From contig NZ_CP108101.1 of the NCBI RefSeq assembly GCF_036195325.1, forward strand, positions 744,001-808,000: a DNA stretch of 64,000 bases, written 5' to 3'. A model generated the notes under the pieces. It made no database searches. It was not told where the DNA came from and saw only the letters and a program-made list of their open reading frames with translations. The translations under genes and the position numbers were made by a program. Positions 1 through 13,400 of this stretch are shown here, in pieces; position 1 is the stretch's first letter, and every line of letters begins with the position of its first letter. Source of the stretch: Streptomyces sp. NBC_00234. GTDB taxonomy: Bacteria > Actinomycetota > Actinomycetes > Streptomycetales > Streptomycetaceae.

Positions 1-655
1 TCACGCACCGCCACCTCGGGCTCACCACAACCAACCACCAACTCCACCGCACCAGCAGAACCATCCACATCACCCAGAACAATCCGCCCCGGATTCTCCG
101 CCTGAGCCGCCCGAACCAGACCCCACACCCCAGCACCAGCCAGATCAGACACCCCACCACCATCCACCGACACCGCACCACGCGTAACAATCACCAACCG
201 GCAATCAGCAAACCGCTCATCCGCCAACCACCCCTGCACCACACCCAAAACCCCACCAACAGCACCCCGCAACGCCCCCGGAACACCCTCCCCAAGCGCA
301 TCCGCTGGAGCCTCCGGGACGGCGAACACCACCGCATCCGCACCCACCTCACCACCACCCGCAACGTCCTCCCACCACACAAACGAACCCACACCCACAC
401 CATTGGCCGCCGAACCCTCAGCAACCACACCCCACTCAACCGCCAGCAAAGAACCACCAGCAGCCCCACGCCCACCCGCACTCAACTGCTCGGCAGACAC
501 CTCACGCGCCACCAACGACCCCACCGACAGCACCGGCGCACCCGCACCATCAGCCACCTCCAACCCCAGCTGACCCTTACCACCCCGCACAATCCGCACC
601 CGCACCACCGACGCACCCGCCGCGAACAGCGACACACCCGTCCACGAGAACGGCA
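1..655. repeat. Near-identical block shared with 11107-11755 (module 6 and module 4)
   Basis: The DNA of 1-655 matches 11107-11755 with very few changes and one 6-bp difference near 396 (an extra ACCCAC here). It covers the end of the DH and the structural part of the KR. Codons in the block are T-ending and TTG-rich, unlike flanking PKS sequence. It looks like a recombined or gene-converted segment. Confidence 0.85.
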
Positions 656-3600
656 GTACGGTCTCGCCCTCGCCGGTAAGGAGGACCGAGTGGAGGGCGG
701 CGTCGAGCAGAGCGGGGTGCAGACCGAACCGGCCGGCATCGTCACGGGCCTCGTCGGGAAGGGCGACCTCGGCGAAGATCTCCTCACCCCGCGTCCAGAC
801 AGCCTTCAGCCCCTGGAACACCGGGCCATACCCATACCCCTGATCCGCCAGCCGCTCATACGCACCCACGACAGGCACCGACACGGCACCAGCCGGCGGC
901 CACGCCACCAGATCGAAATCGGGTGCGGGTGCCTGCGGCAGGAGGGCACCCTCAGCGTGCAGAGTCCACGGGAGCTCCCGGTCGCCCTCCGGCCGAGAGT
1001 GCACACTCACCGCACGTGCACTGTCATCGGTCGGAGCCCCGACCACGACCTGGACCTGCAACGCCTCGGTGTCGGGCAGGGTCAAGGGCGCCTGAAGAGT
1101 CAGTTCCTCCAGCAGGCCGCACCCGACCTCCTCACCCGCACGGATGGCCAGCTCCACCAAACCCGTCCCCGGCACCAGCACACTGCCCAGCACACTGTGA
1201 TCAGCAAGCCAGGGCTGGGTGGTGAGGGAGAGACGTCCGGTGAAGACCACTCCCCCGTCGGGCAGACCAACGGCCGCGCCCAGGACGGGGTGGTCCGCCG
1301 GCACGAGACCCAGCGATTCCGGATCACCCCCGGCGACTGCGGGGAGCGACCAGTAGTGCTGGTGCTGGAAGGCGTACGTGGGCAGGTCGACGCGGCGGGC
1401 GCCGGTGGGCGCGTAGAAAGCCGACCAGTCGACTGCGTGGCCGACGGTGTGCAGCCGCGCCAGCGCGGTGACCAATGCCTCGGACTCGCTCTGCTGACGA
1501 CGCAGACCGGGCACGAACACCACGTCATCATCTGCGGTGTCGGCGAGGGCATTCTGTGCCATGGCAGTGAGGACGGCGTCGGGGCCGACCTCCAGGAATA
1601 CGGAGACCCCTGACTCGGACAGCGTACGAATGCCGTCTCCGAAGCGCACGGCCTCGCGGACGTGACGCACCCAGTACTCGGCAGTGCGCAGATCGTCCGA
1701 AGTAGCAAGCTCACCGGTGACGTTGGAGACCACCGGGATACGAGGCACCCCGAACGTCACACTCTCGGCGACGGCGCGGAACTCGGCCAGCATCGGCTCC
1801 ATCAACGGCGAGTGGAACGCGTGCGAGACCCGCAGACGACTCGTCTTACGCCCCAGCTCTTCAAAGCGAGCCGCAACCTCCAGCACCTCGTCCTCGGCAC
1901 CGGAGATCACCACCGCGTCCGGACCGTTCACGGCCGCGATACTCACGGCGTCCGAGGTCAGATACGGAAGGACCTCGTCCTCCGACGCCCGGACGGCGAC
2001 CATCGCGCCACCCTCCGGAAGCGCCTGCATCAGCCGCGCCCTGGCAGCCACCAGCCTCGCCGCATCAGCGAGGGACAGGACACCCGACACGTGCGCGGCT
2101 GTCAGCTCACCCACCGAATGCCCGGCAACGAAGTCGGGACGCACACCCCACGACTCCAGCAAACGGAACAGGGCGGTCTCGAAGGCGAACAACGCCGGCT
2201 GAGTGAACTCCGTCCGCTCCAGAACACCCGCATCCTCACCCCACACCACATCACGCAACGACCCCGACAGATGGCCATCGAGCTCCGCGACCACCGCATC
2301 AAACGCCTCAGCGAACACCGGGAACGCACCGTGGAGTTCACGTCCCATCCCCACCCGCTGCGCACCCTGACCCGTAAACAGGAAGGCGGACTTCCCCGCG
2401 CGCACAGCACCGACGGCAACGCCGTTCGAACCGCCCGCCGCCAGCGTCCGCAGCCCCTCGACCAGCTGCTCTCGCGTCCCGCCCACGACAGCAGCCCGAT
2501 GCTCGAACCCCGCACGTGACGTCACCAACGAGAAGCCGACATCCACCGGACGTATCTCAGACGCACCCACCACCTGATCCAGCAGACGCCCGGCCTGATC
2601 ACACAACGCCTCCGGACTCCGGCCCGACACCACCCACGGCACCACCGGACCATCCACCACCGGCACACCAACAACAGCGGCGGACTCCTCCACCACCTGC
2701 TCCAAAACCACATGCGCGTTCGTGCCACTGATCCCGAACGACGACACCGCAGCCCGCCGCGGACCATCCGTCTCAGGCCACTCACGGGCCTCCGTCAACA
2801 ACTCCACCGCACCCGCAGACCAATCCACCTGATCCGACGGACGATCCACATGCAATGTCTTCGGCAACACACCATGCCGCATCGCATGAACAACCTTGAT
2901 AATCCCCGCCACACCAGCAGCAGCCTGCGTATGACCCATGTTCGACTTCACCGAACCCAGCCACAACGGCCGACCCTCAGCCCGATCCTGCCCATAGGTG
3001 GCCAGCAGCGCCTGCGCCTCGATCGGATCACCCAAAGTCGTACCCGTACCGTGCGCCTCCACCAGATCCACATCTCTGGTGGTCAGTCGGGCGTTCCGCA
3101 GTGCTTCCTGGATGACGCGGCGCTGCGAGGGTCCGTTCGGGGCCGTAAGTGCGCTGCTGGCACCGTCCTGGTTGACGGCCGAGCCGCGTACGACCGCGAG
3201 CACCGGGTGACCGTTGCGCCGCGCATCGGAGAGGCGCTCCACCAGGAGGACGCCGACGCCCTCGCCCCAGCCCGTGCCATCGGCCGCCGCCGCGAACGAC
3301 TTGCACCGACCGTCCGCAGCCAACCCACGCTGACGACTGAACTCCACAAACGTCTCCGGCGTCGCCATCACCGTCACGCCACCCACCAACGCCAGCGAAC
3401 TGTCCCCCGACCGCAGAGACTGCACCGCCGAATGCAACGCCACCAACGACGACGAACACGCCGTATCCATCGTCACCGCCGGCCCCTCAAGACCCAGCGT
3501 GTACGCCACCCGCCCGGACACGATGGATCCGGTCGCGCCGACGTCCGTGTAGTCGTGGTACATCACGCCCGCGAACACACCCGTTCGCGAGCCCGCCAGC

Positions 3601-4031
3601 GTCGACGGAACGATGCCCGCCCGCTCGATCGCTTCCCACGACACCTCCAGCAGCAGCCGCTGCTGTGGGTCCATGTCGTGGGCTTCCCGGGGGCTGATCC
3701 CGAAGAAGGCCGGGTCGAAGCCGGCGGCCCCGTGCAGGAATCCGCCGTCCTTCGTGTAGGTCTTCCCCGGCTTGCCCTGCTCGGGGTCGTACAGATGATC
3801 GGTGTCCCAGCCACGGTCCTGCGGGAATGCGGATACCGCGTCCCGGCCTTCCGCCGCCAATCGCCACAGATCCTCGGGGGATTCCACACCGCCGGGATAG
3901 CGGCAGGCCATCCCCACGATAGCGATCGGCTCGGTGTCGTGCTGTTCCTTGTCCGTGAGGCGCTTTCGGACGTCCCGTAGCTCAGCAGTCGTTCGCTTGA
4001 GATAGTCGAGAAGTTTCTCCTCGCTGCTCAC
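1..4031 (-). CDS. Type I modular PKS, module 6 (KS-AT-DH-KR...), 3' end cut by window
   Basis: Third polyketide synthase of the assembly line; its frame stays open from the GTG at 4029-4031 to base 1, so only the first ~1343 residues are seen. It opens with a short coiled-coil docking helix ([18 protein letters not shown]...). The KS has its active site in DTACSSS (residue ~190). The AT has GHSVGE (~637) and HAFH (~739), the malonyl-CoA signature. The DH has [10 protein letters not shown] (~944) and LLDAALH. The sequence then runs into the pre-KR region, almost identical to that of module 4 (1-655 versus 11107-11755). The KR catalytic part, ACP and any later modules lie outside the window. 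It has its own promoter at 4160-4211, separate from PKS B. It should extend the polyene chain by one more C2 unit. The start is preceded by a GGGGTG stretch 4 nt upstream as a plausible SD. Confidence 0.93.
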   Translation of the reverse strand, partial: MSSEEKLLDYLKRTTAELRDVRKRLTDKEQHDTEPIAIVGMACRYPGGVESPEDLWRLAAEGRDAVSAFPQDRGWDTDHLYDPEQGKPGKTYTKDGGFLHGAAGFDPAFFGISPREAHDMDPQQRLLLEVSWEAIERAGIVPSTLAGSRTGVFAGVMYHDYTDVGATGSIVSGRVAYTLGLEGPAVTMDTACSSSLVALHSAVQSLRSGDSSLALVGGVTVMATPETFVEFSRQRGLAADGRCKSFAAAADGTGWGEGVGVLLVERLSDARRNGHPVLAVVRGSAVNQDGASSALTAPNGPSQRRVIQEALRNARLTTRDVDLVEAHGTGTTLGDPIEAQALLATYGQDRAEGRPLWLGSVKSNMGHTQAAAGVAGIIKVVHAMRHGVLPKTLHVDRPSDQVDWSAGAVELLTEAREWPETDGPRRAAVSSFGISGTNAHVVLEQVVEESAAVVGVPVVDGPVVPWVVSGRSPEALCDQAGRLLDQVVGASEIRPVDVGFSLVTSRAGFEHRAAVVGGTREQLVEGLRTLAAGGSNGVAVGAVRAGKSAFLFTGQGAQRVGMGRELHGAFPVFAEAFDAVVAELDGHLSGSLRDVVWGEDAGVLERTEFTQPALFAFETALFRLLESWGVRPDFVAGHSVGELTAAHVSGVLSLADAARLVAARARLMQALPEGGAMVAVRASEDEVLPYLTSDAVSIAAVNGPDAVVISGAEDEVLEVAARFEELGRKTSRLRVSHAFHSPLMEPMLAEFRAVAESVTFGVPRIPVVSNVTGELATSDDLRTAEYWVRHVREAVRFGDGIRTLSESGVSVFLEVGPDAVLTAMAQNALADTADDDVVFVPGLRRQQSESEALVTALARLHTVGHAVDWSAFYAPTGARRVDLPTYAFQHQHYWSLPAVAGGDPESLGLVPADHPVLGAAVGLPDGGVVFTGRLSLTTQPWLADHSVLGSVLVPGTGLVELAIRAGEEVGCGLLEELTLQAPLTLPDTEALQVQVVVGAPTDDSARAVSVHSRPEGDRELPWTLHAEGALLPQAPAPDFDLVAWPPAGAVSVPVVGAYERLADQGYGYGPVFQGLKAVWTRGEEIFAEVALPDEARDDAGRFGLHPALLDAALHSVLLTGEGETVLPFSWTGVSLFAAGASVVRVRIVRGGKGQLGLEVADGAGAPVLSVGSLVAREVSAEQLSAGGRGAAGGSLLAVEWGVVAEGSAANGVGVGSFVWWEDVAGGGEVGADAVVFAVPEAPADALGEGVPGALRGAVGGVLGVVQGWLADERFADCRLVIVTRGAVSVDGGGVSDLAGAGVWGLVRAAQAENPGRIVLGDVDGSAGAVELVVGCGEPEVAVR
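1681..2391. repeat. AT-domain block shared between modules 6 and 5
   Basis: Aligned by eye to 7642-8352 at a constant offset of 5961 with only scattered differences. The same AT core recurs in modules 2, 3 and 4 (about 24060-24630, 18700-19250 and 12960-13500). AT1 of module 1 is clearly different. The block includes the GHSVGE active site and HAFH motif, so all these ATs should share malonyl specificity. Confidence 0.85.
2717..3074. repeat. KS-domain block shared between modules 6 and 5
   Basis: Matches 8681-9038 at offset 5964 with a handful of substitutions. A second matching stretch follows at about 3310-3500 / 9274-9464, with a divergent insert (about 3075-3300) between them. On the coding strand the block uses GCT, GGT, GTT, GAT, CAT and TTG heavily, while the corresponding part of module 4 (~14000) uses GCC, GGC, GTC, GAC and CTG. 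Confidence 0.85.
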
Positions 4032-4159
4032 CAGTCACCCCACTGAATTGGTCCACGACCGAAAGAGTTCACGTTGGCTCAGGAATTCCGAATGCCAGGA
4101 AATGCAGCGAGCATCGCCAGGGAAAGCATCCGGCCATAAGAGCCGATTCACCGATAGCG

Positions 4160-4211
4160 ACGTTACTGAGTGTGCCGAGGGGCGGCCAACCCCTAGCCGC
4201 CCCTAGGGGCG
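4160..4211 (-). promoter_or_regulatory. Putative activator-dependent promoter of PKS C
   Basis: On the minus strand, two direct repeats 10 bp apart, CTAGGGGC (4199-4206) and CTAGGGGT (4189-4196), are followed after GGGGTTG and about 21 bp by TAACGT (4160-4165), a TAnnnT-type -10. The upstream repeat is also the core of a perfect 14-bp palindrome, CGCCCCTAGGGGCG (4198-4211). The same layout occurs at 32310-32355 and 37296-37352. The start codon of PKS C lies ~130 bp downstream. The -35 seems overlapped by the repeat, as expected for an activator-dependent promoter. Confidence 0.6.
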
Positions 4212-4246
4212 CGGCCCGCAATCCCACCTGGGCGGGACATGGAATG

Positions 4247-4357
4247 GCGCGCCACCGTGCACCGCCACGTCCGGTCCGCCGCTCGGTGGGGGGCACCGAG
4301 CGGCCGGAGGACGTGTACCGCCTGAGCTGGCAGACGATTCGGTACACGGTGGCGCGC
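4247..4357. repeat. Nested inverted repeat between PKS B and PKS C
   Basis: Three nested perfect stems: 13 bp (4247-4259 with 4345-4357, GCGCGCCACCGTG), 7 bp (4266-4272 with 4309-4315) and 10 bp (4279-4288 with 4294-4303). A separate hairpin follows at 4363-4370/4383-4390. Together with the promoter above it fills the 435-bp gap between PKS B and PKS C, in which I see no convincing gene. Confidence 0.7.
4279..4303 (-). terminator. Intrinsic-type hairpin after PKS B
   Basis: Perfect 10-bp GC-rich stem CCGCTCGGTG / CACCGAGCGG with a 5-base loop, ~165 bp after the PKS B stop and upstream of the PKS C promoter. There is no clear U-tract, as is common in actinomycetes. It probably insulates PKS C from the PKS A-B transcript. 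Confidence 0.5.
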
Positions 4358-4466
4358 AGCCGCCTTCGGTACGGGGGGAGGCACCGAAGGGGTTGAGGGG
4401 CGGCCCAGGGCAAGGGGTGCGCTGGGCCGCGGGTTATCCCGGAAGAGCTACAGCCGGAGGAATACC

Positions 4467-7400
4467 TCAGTTCCGGGCGTCGAGTTCGGAATCAAGAATG
4501 CCGAAGAGTTCGTCGGCGGTCACGGAGTCGAGGTCGACCCCGGTGTCCTCCGGTGCGGTGCCGTCCGCGGAGTTCTCCGCCCAGCCGGCGGCGATGCCGC
4601 GCAGGAGATCGGCGATGCGGGTGCGACCGTTCTCGTCCGCCGTGACTCCGGCCATCATCGATTCCAGTTTGCGGAGTTCGGCCTCCAGCAGATCGGTGCC
4701 GTTCTCCGCTTCTCCACCGAAGAGTTCGTCGAGCATATAGCCGACCACGGCGGAGACCGACGGATAGTCGAAGACGAAGGTTGCCGGAAGACGGCGACCG
4801 AGCAGCGCACCGATTCCGTTGCGAAGCTCCAGCGCCATCAACGAGTCGATACCGGCGTCCATGAATCCCCGGTTGACGTCGACGGCTTCGGAACGCTCAT
4901 GACCCAGGACCCTCGCCACCTGCGACCGCACGAGGGTGAGCAGTTCCTGGCGCCGTTCCTCGGCATCCGCCCCGGCGAGCCGGCGGCGCAGCTCGTCGCC
5001 CGAACCCTCCTGCCGCGTCCCCGCGGCTGCCCCGGCACGCCGGGGCGGAGTGCCCACCAGGCGGTGGAACACGTTCGACAGCGTGTCCCGCCGGCGCCGC
5101 AGCTCCGGCAGGTCCAGGCGGGCCGCCACCAGCTGCGGCTCACCGGAGGACACAGCCGCGTCGAGCAGGGCGAGCCCGGCCTCGGCGGGCAGCGCGGCGA
5201 CCCCCAGGCGGGACGTGTCGTCGGCGGCGAGATGTCCGGTCATTCCGCTGTCCTGTTCCCACAGTCCCCAGGCGAGCGACTGCGCGGGCAGGTCCTGTGC
5301 CCGGCGGTGGGCGGCCAGGCCGTCCAGGAAGGCGTTGGCCGCCGCGTAGTTGGCCTGCCCGGGGTTGCCGAGAGCGCCCGCGACGGAGGAGAACATGACG
5401 AACGCCGACAGGTCCAGGCCGGCTGTGAGCTCGTGCAGATGCCAGGCCGCGTCGGCCTTGGGCGCGAACACCCTGGAGAGGCGTTCCGGGGTGAGGCCGG
5501 TGAGGACACCGTCGTCCAGTACGCCCGCCGCGTGCACCACTCCGGTCAGCGGCTGCTCGGCGTCGAACTCCTTCAGCAGGGCGGCGAGCGCCTCCCGGTC
5601 GGAGACGTCGCAGGCCGCAACGGTCACCTGGGCGCCCGCGGCCTCGAGCTCCGCGGCCAGTTCCGCGGCGCCGGGGGCGTCAGCGCCCCGGCGGCTGACG
5701 AGCGCCAGGTGCCGCACCTGATGTACGGCCACGAGGTGGCGTGCCACCACCGCTCCGAGGCCACCTGTACCGCCGGTGACAAGCACCGTGCCGTCCCCGA
5801 ACGACGCACGGCCGCCACCGGCGACCTCCTCGGCGTCACCGGGGGCCACGGCCTCGGAGACCGTACGGACCAGTCGGGGCACGCGTATCCGGCCGCCCCG
5901 CACGGCGACTTCGGACTCTCCCGAAGCGACGGCGAACTGCACCGCGCCCGGCAGCTCATCGGCCGATGCGGAGGAACCGGAACCATCCGCCGCCCCCTCC
6001 AGATCGGCCAGGACGATACGGCCGGGATTCTCCGCCTGGGCGGCACGGACCAGCCCCCAGACCGCGGAGGCGGCCACATCCGTCACCTGCTCGCCGTCTA
6101 CGGAGACCGCGCCCCGTGTGGCGATCACCAGCCGCGCATCGGCGAGCTTCTCATCCGTCAGCCATCGCTGCAGAACCTCCAGAACGGTGCCGGTGACCTC
6201 ACGCGCCGCAGTCGGAACAGCACGCGTGCGGTCACCCACCCCCTCGCCCATGGGGGTCACCGGGCAGGTGAACACCAGGATCTCGGGAACGTCCGCATCC
6301 GTCGGGACGGCCCGGTCGGCCACGTCGGCCCAGGGCGTCAGGGACGGGGCGCCTGCCGGCACCGCGAACTCTGCCGTCCAGTCCAGGCAGTGCAGCGGAT
6401 CGGCGCCACCCGCGTCCGTCCCACGCAGCTGGTCGGGGTCGACAGCCCTGGCGGCCAGCGACTGCACCGACAGCACAGGACCGCCTTCACCGTCCGCCAC
6501 TTCGATAAGGGACACGCTGCCCTGTTGCACCAACCGCACGCGCAGGTCGGCGGCTCCCACGGCGTGCAGCGCGACACCGCTCCAGGAGAAGGGCAGCATC
6601 GTCTTTCCGTCCTCCTCGGTGCCTTCCTCGTCGTTGCTCCCGCTCGAACCGGTGAGCAGTACGGCGTGGAGGGCGGCATCGAGAAGGGCGGGGTGGAACC
6701 CGAATCGGCCGGCGTCCGCGCGGGCCTCCTCGGGAAGGGTCACCTCGGCGAAGATCTCCTCGCCCCGCTGCCAGGCAGCCTTCAGCCCCTGGAACACCGG
6801 CCCGTACCCATAGCCCTGATCCGCCAGTCGCTCATACGCGCCGTCGACGGAAACGGGCTCGGCTCCTTGCGGCGGCCACGCCACGAGGTCGAACTCGGGA
6901 GCGGGCGCCTGCGGCAACAGGATCCCTTCCGCATGCTGCGTCCACGGGACGTCCCGGTCGTCCTCCGCACGGGAGTGCACACGCACCACACGCGCGCCGT
7001 CGTCCGCGGCAGCGCCCACCGCGACCTGGACCTGCAATCCGTCGGAGTCCGGCAGCACCAACGGTGACTGAAGCGTCAGCTCGTCCAGCAGCCCGCAGCC
7101 GACCTCGTCACCCGCACGGAGGGCCAGCTCCACCAGGCCCGTCCCCGGCAGCAGCACACTGCCCAGGATGCTGTGGTCGGCAAGCCAGGAATGGGAGGCG
7201 AGGGAGAGCCTGCCGGTGAACACCGCTCCCCCGTCGGGCAGAGCAACGGCCGCACCCAACAGCGGATGTCCCGCCGAGCCCAGCCCCAGCGACTCGGGGT
7301 CGCCTCCTGTACGGGTCGGGAGCGACCAGTAGTGCTGGTGCTGGAAGGCGTAGGTGGGCAGGTCGACGCGGCGGGCACCGGTGGGTGCGTAGAACGCGGC

Positions 7401-10400
7401 CCAATCCGGTGCGTGGCCGACGGTGTGCAGCCGCGCGAGCGCGTTGACCAGGGCCTCGGGCTCGCTCTGGTTGCGACGCAGGCCGGGCACGAACACCGCG
7501 TCGGTCGCGGAGTTCTGTGCCATCGCGGTCAGGACGGCGTCGGGACCGACCTCCAGGAACACCGAGACCCCGGCAGCCGACAGCGCACGAACACCGTCCC
7601 CGAAGCGGACGGCCTCGCGGACGTGACGTACCCAGTACTCGGCAGTGCGCAGATCGTCCGAAGTAGCAAGCTCACCGGTGACGTTGGAGACCACCGGGAT
7701 ACGCGGCTCCCCGAACGTCACGCTCTCGGCGACGGCGCGGAACTCCTTCAGCATCGGCTCCATCAGCGGCGAGTGGAACGCGTGCGAGACCCGCAGACGA
7801 CTCGTCTTACGACCCTCCGACTCGAAACGAGCCGCAACCTCCAGGACCTCCTTCTCGGCTCCGGAGATCACCACCGCATCCGGACCGTTCACGGCCGCGA
7901 TACTCACCGCGTCCGAGGTCAGATACGGAAGGACCTCGTCCTCCGACGCCCGGACGGCGACCATCGCGCCACCCTCCGGAAGCGCCTGCATCAGCCGCGC
8001 ACGCGCCGCCACCAACCTCGCCGCATCGGCGAGGGACAGGACACCCGACACGTGCGCGGCTGTCAGCTCACCCACCGAATGCCCGGCGACGAAGTCGGGA
8101 CGCACACCCCACGACTCCAGCAGACGGAACAGGGCGGTCTCGAAGGCGAACAACGCCGGCTGAGTGAACTCCGTCCGCTCCAGAACACCCGCGTCCTCAC
8201 CCCACACCACATCCCGCAACGACCCCGACAGATGGCCGTCCAACTCCGCGACCACCGCATCAAACGCCTCAACGAACACCGGGAACGCGCCGTACAGCTC
8301 ACGGCCCATCCCCACCCGCTGCGCACCCTGACCCGTAAACAGGAAGGCCGACGCACCTGCCGACTGGGCGACCCCTTGCACCACGCCGGGGACCTCATCG
8401 CCGTCCACCAACCTGCGCAGACCTGCGAGCAGTTCGTCCCTGTCGTGGCCCATCACCACAGCACGGTGGTCCAGCACCGCGCGCGAAGTCGCGAGCGAGA
8501 AGCCGACATCCACCGGACGTATCTCCGGCGCCTCCACCACCTGCGTCAGCAGACGGGCGGCCTGCGCCTTCAACGCGTCGACGCCGGCGGCCGAGAGGGG
8601 CCAGGCAAGCACCGGGAACTCTTCGGATCCTTCGCCCTGGGCGGGCTCCTGCTCCGGTGCCTGCTCGATGATCACGTGCGCGTTCGTGCCACTGATCCCG
8701 AACGACGACACCGCAGCCCGCCGCGGACCATCCGTCTCAGGCCACTCCCTGGCCTCCGTCAACAACTCCACCGCACCCGCAGACCAATCCACCTGATCCG
8801 ACGGACGATCCACATGCAACGTCTTCGGCAACACACCATGCCGCATCGCATGAACAACCTTGATAATCCCCGCCACACCAGCAGCAGCCTGCGTATGACC
8901 CATATTCGACTTCACCGAACCCAGCCACAACGGCCGACCCTCAACCCGATCCTGCCCATAGGTGGCCAACAACGCCTGCGCCTCGATCGGATCACCCAGC
9001 GTCGTACCCGTACCGTGCGCCTCCACCAGATCCACATCGGCACCCGTCAGACCCGCATTCGCAAGCGCCTGCCGAATCACCCGCACCTGCGACGGACCAT
9101 TCGGAGCCGTCAGACCATTACTCGCACCATCCTGATTCAGCGCCGAACCCCGCACCACCGCAACCACCGGATGACCCAAGCGACGCGCATCGGAAAGCCG
9201 CTCCACAAGGAGCATCCCCGCACCCTCACCCCACGCCGTCCCATCCGCACCCGCAGCAAACGACTTCGCACGCCCATCCGCAGCCAACCCACGCTGACGA
9301 CTGAACTCCACAAACGTCTCCGGCGTCGCCATCACCGCAACCCCACCCACCAACGCCAAATCACAATCCCCAGAACGCAAAGACTGCACCGCCGAATGCA
9401 ACGCCACCAACGACGACGAACACGCCGTATCCACCGTCACCGCCGATCCCTCAAGACCCAACGTGTAGGCGATGCGGCCGGAGACCAGGCTGCCTTCGTT
9501 GGCGCCCGCCGCGTAGTCGTGGTACATCACACCCGCGTACACGCTCGTCCGTGAACCTGCCAGCGTCGACGGAACGATGCCCGCCCGCTCGATGGCCTCC
9601 CACGACACCTCCAGCAGCAGCCGCTGCTGGGGATCCATCTCGTACGCCTCACGGGGACTGATCCCGAAGAAGTCGGCGTCGAACCGAGCCGCGTCGTGCA
9701 GGAATCCGCCCATGCGCGTGTACGACTTGCCCGGCGTGCCCGGCTCGGGGTCGTACAACCGTCCGGTGTCCCAGCCACGGTCCTCCGGGAACGACGAGAC
9801 CGCGTCACGCCCCTCGGCCACCACGTCCCACAAGCCTTCGGGCGATTCCGCACCACCCGGGTAGCGGCAGGCCATCCCCACGATCACGATCGGATCGTCG
9901 TCGGCGATCACCTGGCGTACGACCACGTCACCGCCCGCCTGCGCTGCCCCGCTCTCCGACAACTCGGCATCGAGGTAGGAGGCCACGGCTCGCGCACTCG
10001 GGTAGTCGAACACCAGCGTCGCCGGCAGCCGCAGGCCTGTTGCGGCATTGAGGCGATTACGGAGCTCGACGGATGTCAGTGAGTCGAAACCGAGTTCCTT
10101 GAAGGCCCGGTCCGCTTCGACGGCATTGGCCGTGGCATGGCCGAGTACGCCAGCGACCTGCTCCCGCACCACGTCCAGGAGCAACCGCTCCCGCTCCTCG
10201 GCACTGAGGCCGGACAGCCGGGCTGTCAGCGCGCCCGATGAAGCACCGGAACGCACTACCTTGCGCGCGGCGGGCACCATGTGGCGGAGGAGGTGGGGGA
10301 CGGTGGCCGGCTGGGACCGCAACGCCACCAGATCCAACGGCAACGGCACCATCACCGCCCCACCCACACCCGAATCCGAATCCACGCTCATCGCCGCGTC

Positions 10401-13400
10401 GAACAACTCCAGACCCTCAACCGCACCCAGCGCCGGGAAACCCTGCCGAGCCAACCGCTCCACATCACCGACCGACAACCGGTCAGCCATCCCACCAACA
10501 CCGACCCACGGCCCCCACACCAACGACCGACCCGGCAAACCACCAGCCACCCGCACCACAGCCAACGCATCCAAAAACGCATTCGCCGCCGCATAATTCG
10601 CCTGCCCCGGGCCACCCAACAACCCAGCCACCGACGAGAACATCACAAACGCCTTCAACGGCATGTCCCGAGTCAGCTCATGCAGATGCCAGGCCGCATC
10701 CGCCTTCGGCGCCAACACCCCGTCCATACGCTCCGGCGTCATCGCACCGATCACACCGTCATCAAGCACACCAGCAACATGCACCACACCCGTCAGGGCA
10801 ACCCGGTCCAGCACCGCTGCCAACGCACCGCGGTCCGCGACATCACAACCCGCCACCGACACACGCGCCCCAGCCGCCTCCAGATCCGCGACCAGCTCCT
10901 CAGCCCCCGGAGCCCGCAGCCCCCGACGACTCACCAACAACAAGTCGCGTACCCCATGAGCCGCCACGAGATGCCGGGCCACCAACGCACCCAACCCACC
11001 CGTACCACCGGTGACGAGTACCGTGCCGTCACCGAACGACCCAGCACCATCACCCGCTACCGGACCCGTAGCCGAACGCACCAGACGCGGAGCCCATACC
11101 CGGCCCTCACGCACCGCCACCTCGGGCTCACCACAACCAACCACCAGCTCCACCGCACCAGCAGAACCATCCACATCACCCAGAACAATCCGCCCCGGAT
11201 TCTCCGCCTGAGCCGCCCGAACCAGACCCCACACCCCAGCACCAGCCAGATCAGACACCCCACCACCATCCACCGACACCGCACCACGCGTCACAATCAC
11301 CAACCGGCAATCAGCAAACCGCTCATCCGCCAACCACCCCTGCACCACACCCAAAACCCCACCAACAGCACCCCGCAACGCCCCCGGAACACCCTCCCCA
11401 AGCGCATCCGCTGGAGCCTCCGGGACGGCGAACACCACCGCATCCGCACCCACCTCACCACCACCCGCAACGTCCTCCCACCACACAAACGAACCCACAC
11501 CATTGGCCACCGAACCCTCAGCAACCACACCCCACTCAACCGCCAGCAAAGAACCACCAGCAGCCCCACGCCCACCGGCACTCAACTGCTCGGCAGACAC
11601 CTCACGCGCCACCAACGACCCCACCGACAGCACCGGCGCACCCGCACCATCAGCCATCTCCAACCCCAGCTGACCCTTACCACCCCGCACAATCCGCACC
11701 CGCACCACCGACGCACCCGCCGCGAACAGCGACACACCCGTCCACGAGAACGGCAGGTGCGGAGCACCGTCGTCAGCGACCTCGGTGACCATCGCCGCGT
11801 GCAGGGCAGCATCGAGCAAGGCAGGATGCAGACCGAACCGGCCGGCATCCTCATGGGCTTCGTCGGGAAGGGCGACCTCGGCGAAGATCTCCTCGCCCCG
11901 CGTCCAGACAGCCTTCAGCCCCTGGAACACCGGGCCATACCCGTACCCCTGATCCGCAAGCCGCTCATACGCACCCACGACAGGCACCGACACGGCACCA
12001 GCCGGCGGCCACGCCACCAGATCGAAGTCAGCAGCAGGCGCGTCCGGGCGCAACATCCCCTCCGCGTGCAACGTCCAGGTTGCCTCGGAGTCGCCCTCCG
12101 GCCGCGAATGGACGCCCACCGGCCGCCCGCCGTCCTCGGTCGGAGCATCGACGACTACCTGGACCTGCACCCCGTCGCTGTCAGGGAGCATCAGGGGCGC
12201 CTGAAGAGTCAGCTCCTCCAGCAGGCCGCACCCGACCTCCTCACCCGCACGGACGGCCAGCTCCACCAAACCAGTCCCCGGCACCAGCACACTGCCCAGC
12301 ACACTGTGATCAGCAAGCCAGAGCTGGGAGTTGGTGGAGAGGCGGCCCGTCAGGACCATCCCCCCGTCGGGCGTGCTCACGGCGGCTCGGAGCAGCGGGT
12401 GATCGAGGGGGGTCTGCCCCGCACCGGCAGCATCGCCCTTGCCGGCCGCGTTGGTGAAGCTCTCCTGCCAGTAGCGCTGCCGCTGGAAGGCGTACGTGGG
12501 CAGGTCGACGCGGCGGGCACCGGTGTTCTGGAGGCATGCGCTCCAGCCGACGGGCACGCCTCGAAGGTGTGCCGCGCCGAGTCCCGCCAACAGTTCGCGT
12601 TCCTCGGAACGGTTGCGCCGCTGTGTCGGGATGAGGGCGACGGCGTCCTGCTGCTCGCTGCCTCCGGAGACACAGTCCTGCGCCAGCGCTGTCAGTACGG
12701 TGTCGGGTCCGAGTTCGAGGAATGTCGTGACGTTCTTGGACTCCAGGCAGCGAATGCCGTCCGCGAAGCGCACGGCCTCCCGCACGTGCCGCACCCAGTA
12801 CTCGGGCGAACGGAGTTCGGCGGCGGTGGCCAGTTCCCCGGTGACGTTCGACACGACCGGGAGAGTCGGGCTGTTGAAGGTGAGGGTGGCGGCAAGCTGG
12901 CCGAACACCTCCAGGATGGGCTCCATCAGCGGCGAGTGGAACGCGTGCGAGACCCGCAGACGACTCGTCTTACGACCCAGCTCTTCAAAGCGAGCCGCAA
13001 CCTCCAGCACCTCCTTCTCCGCACCGGAGATCACCACCGCATCCGGACCGTTGACCGCCGCGATGCTCACGGCGTCCGAGGTCAGGTACGGAAGAACCTC
13101 ATCCTCCGACGCCCGGAGCGCGACCATCGCGCCACCCTCCGGCAATGCCTGCATCAGCCGAGCCCGCGCCGCAACCAACCTCGACGCATCAGCCAGCGAG
13201 AGAACTCCCGCTATATGCGCGGCGGTCAGCTCACCCACCGAGTGCCCGGCAACATAATCGGGCCGCACGCCCCACGACTCCAGCAGACGGAACAACGCCG
13301 TCTCGAAGGCGAACAACGCCGGCTGAGTGAACTCCGTCCGCTCCAGCACCGCCGCGTCCTCGCCCCACATCACATCCCGCAGCGACCCCGCCAAGTGGCC

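Noticed and set aside
4069..4413. 114-codon minus-strand frame between PKS B and PKS C
   Set aside because: It covers the promoter repeats and nested hairpins, lacks an SD and has no similarity to a protein family I know.
2717..9464. Repeats resembling a mobile element duplication
   Set aside because: The blocks are in-frame, inside conserved PKS domains, with no transposase, terminal inverted repeats or target duplications. Homologous recombination explains them better.
12690..13230. Methylmalonyl specificity for some AT domains
   Set aside because: Every AT has HAFH; no YASH was found, so all are called malonyl-type.
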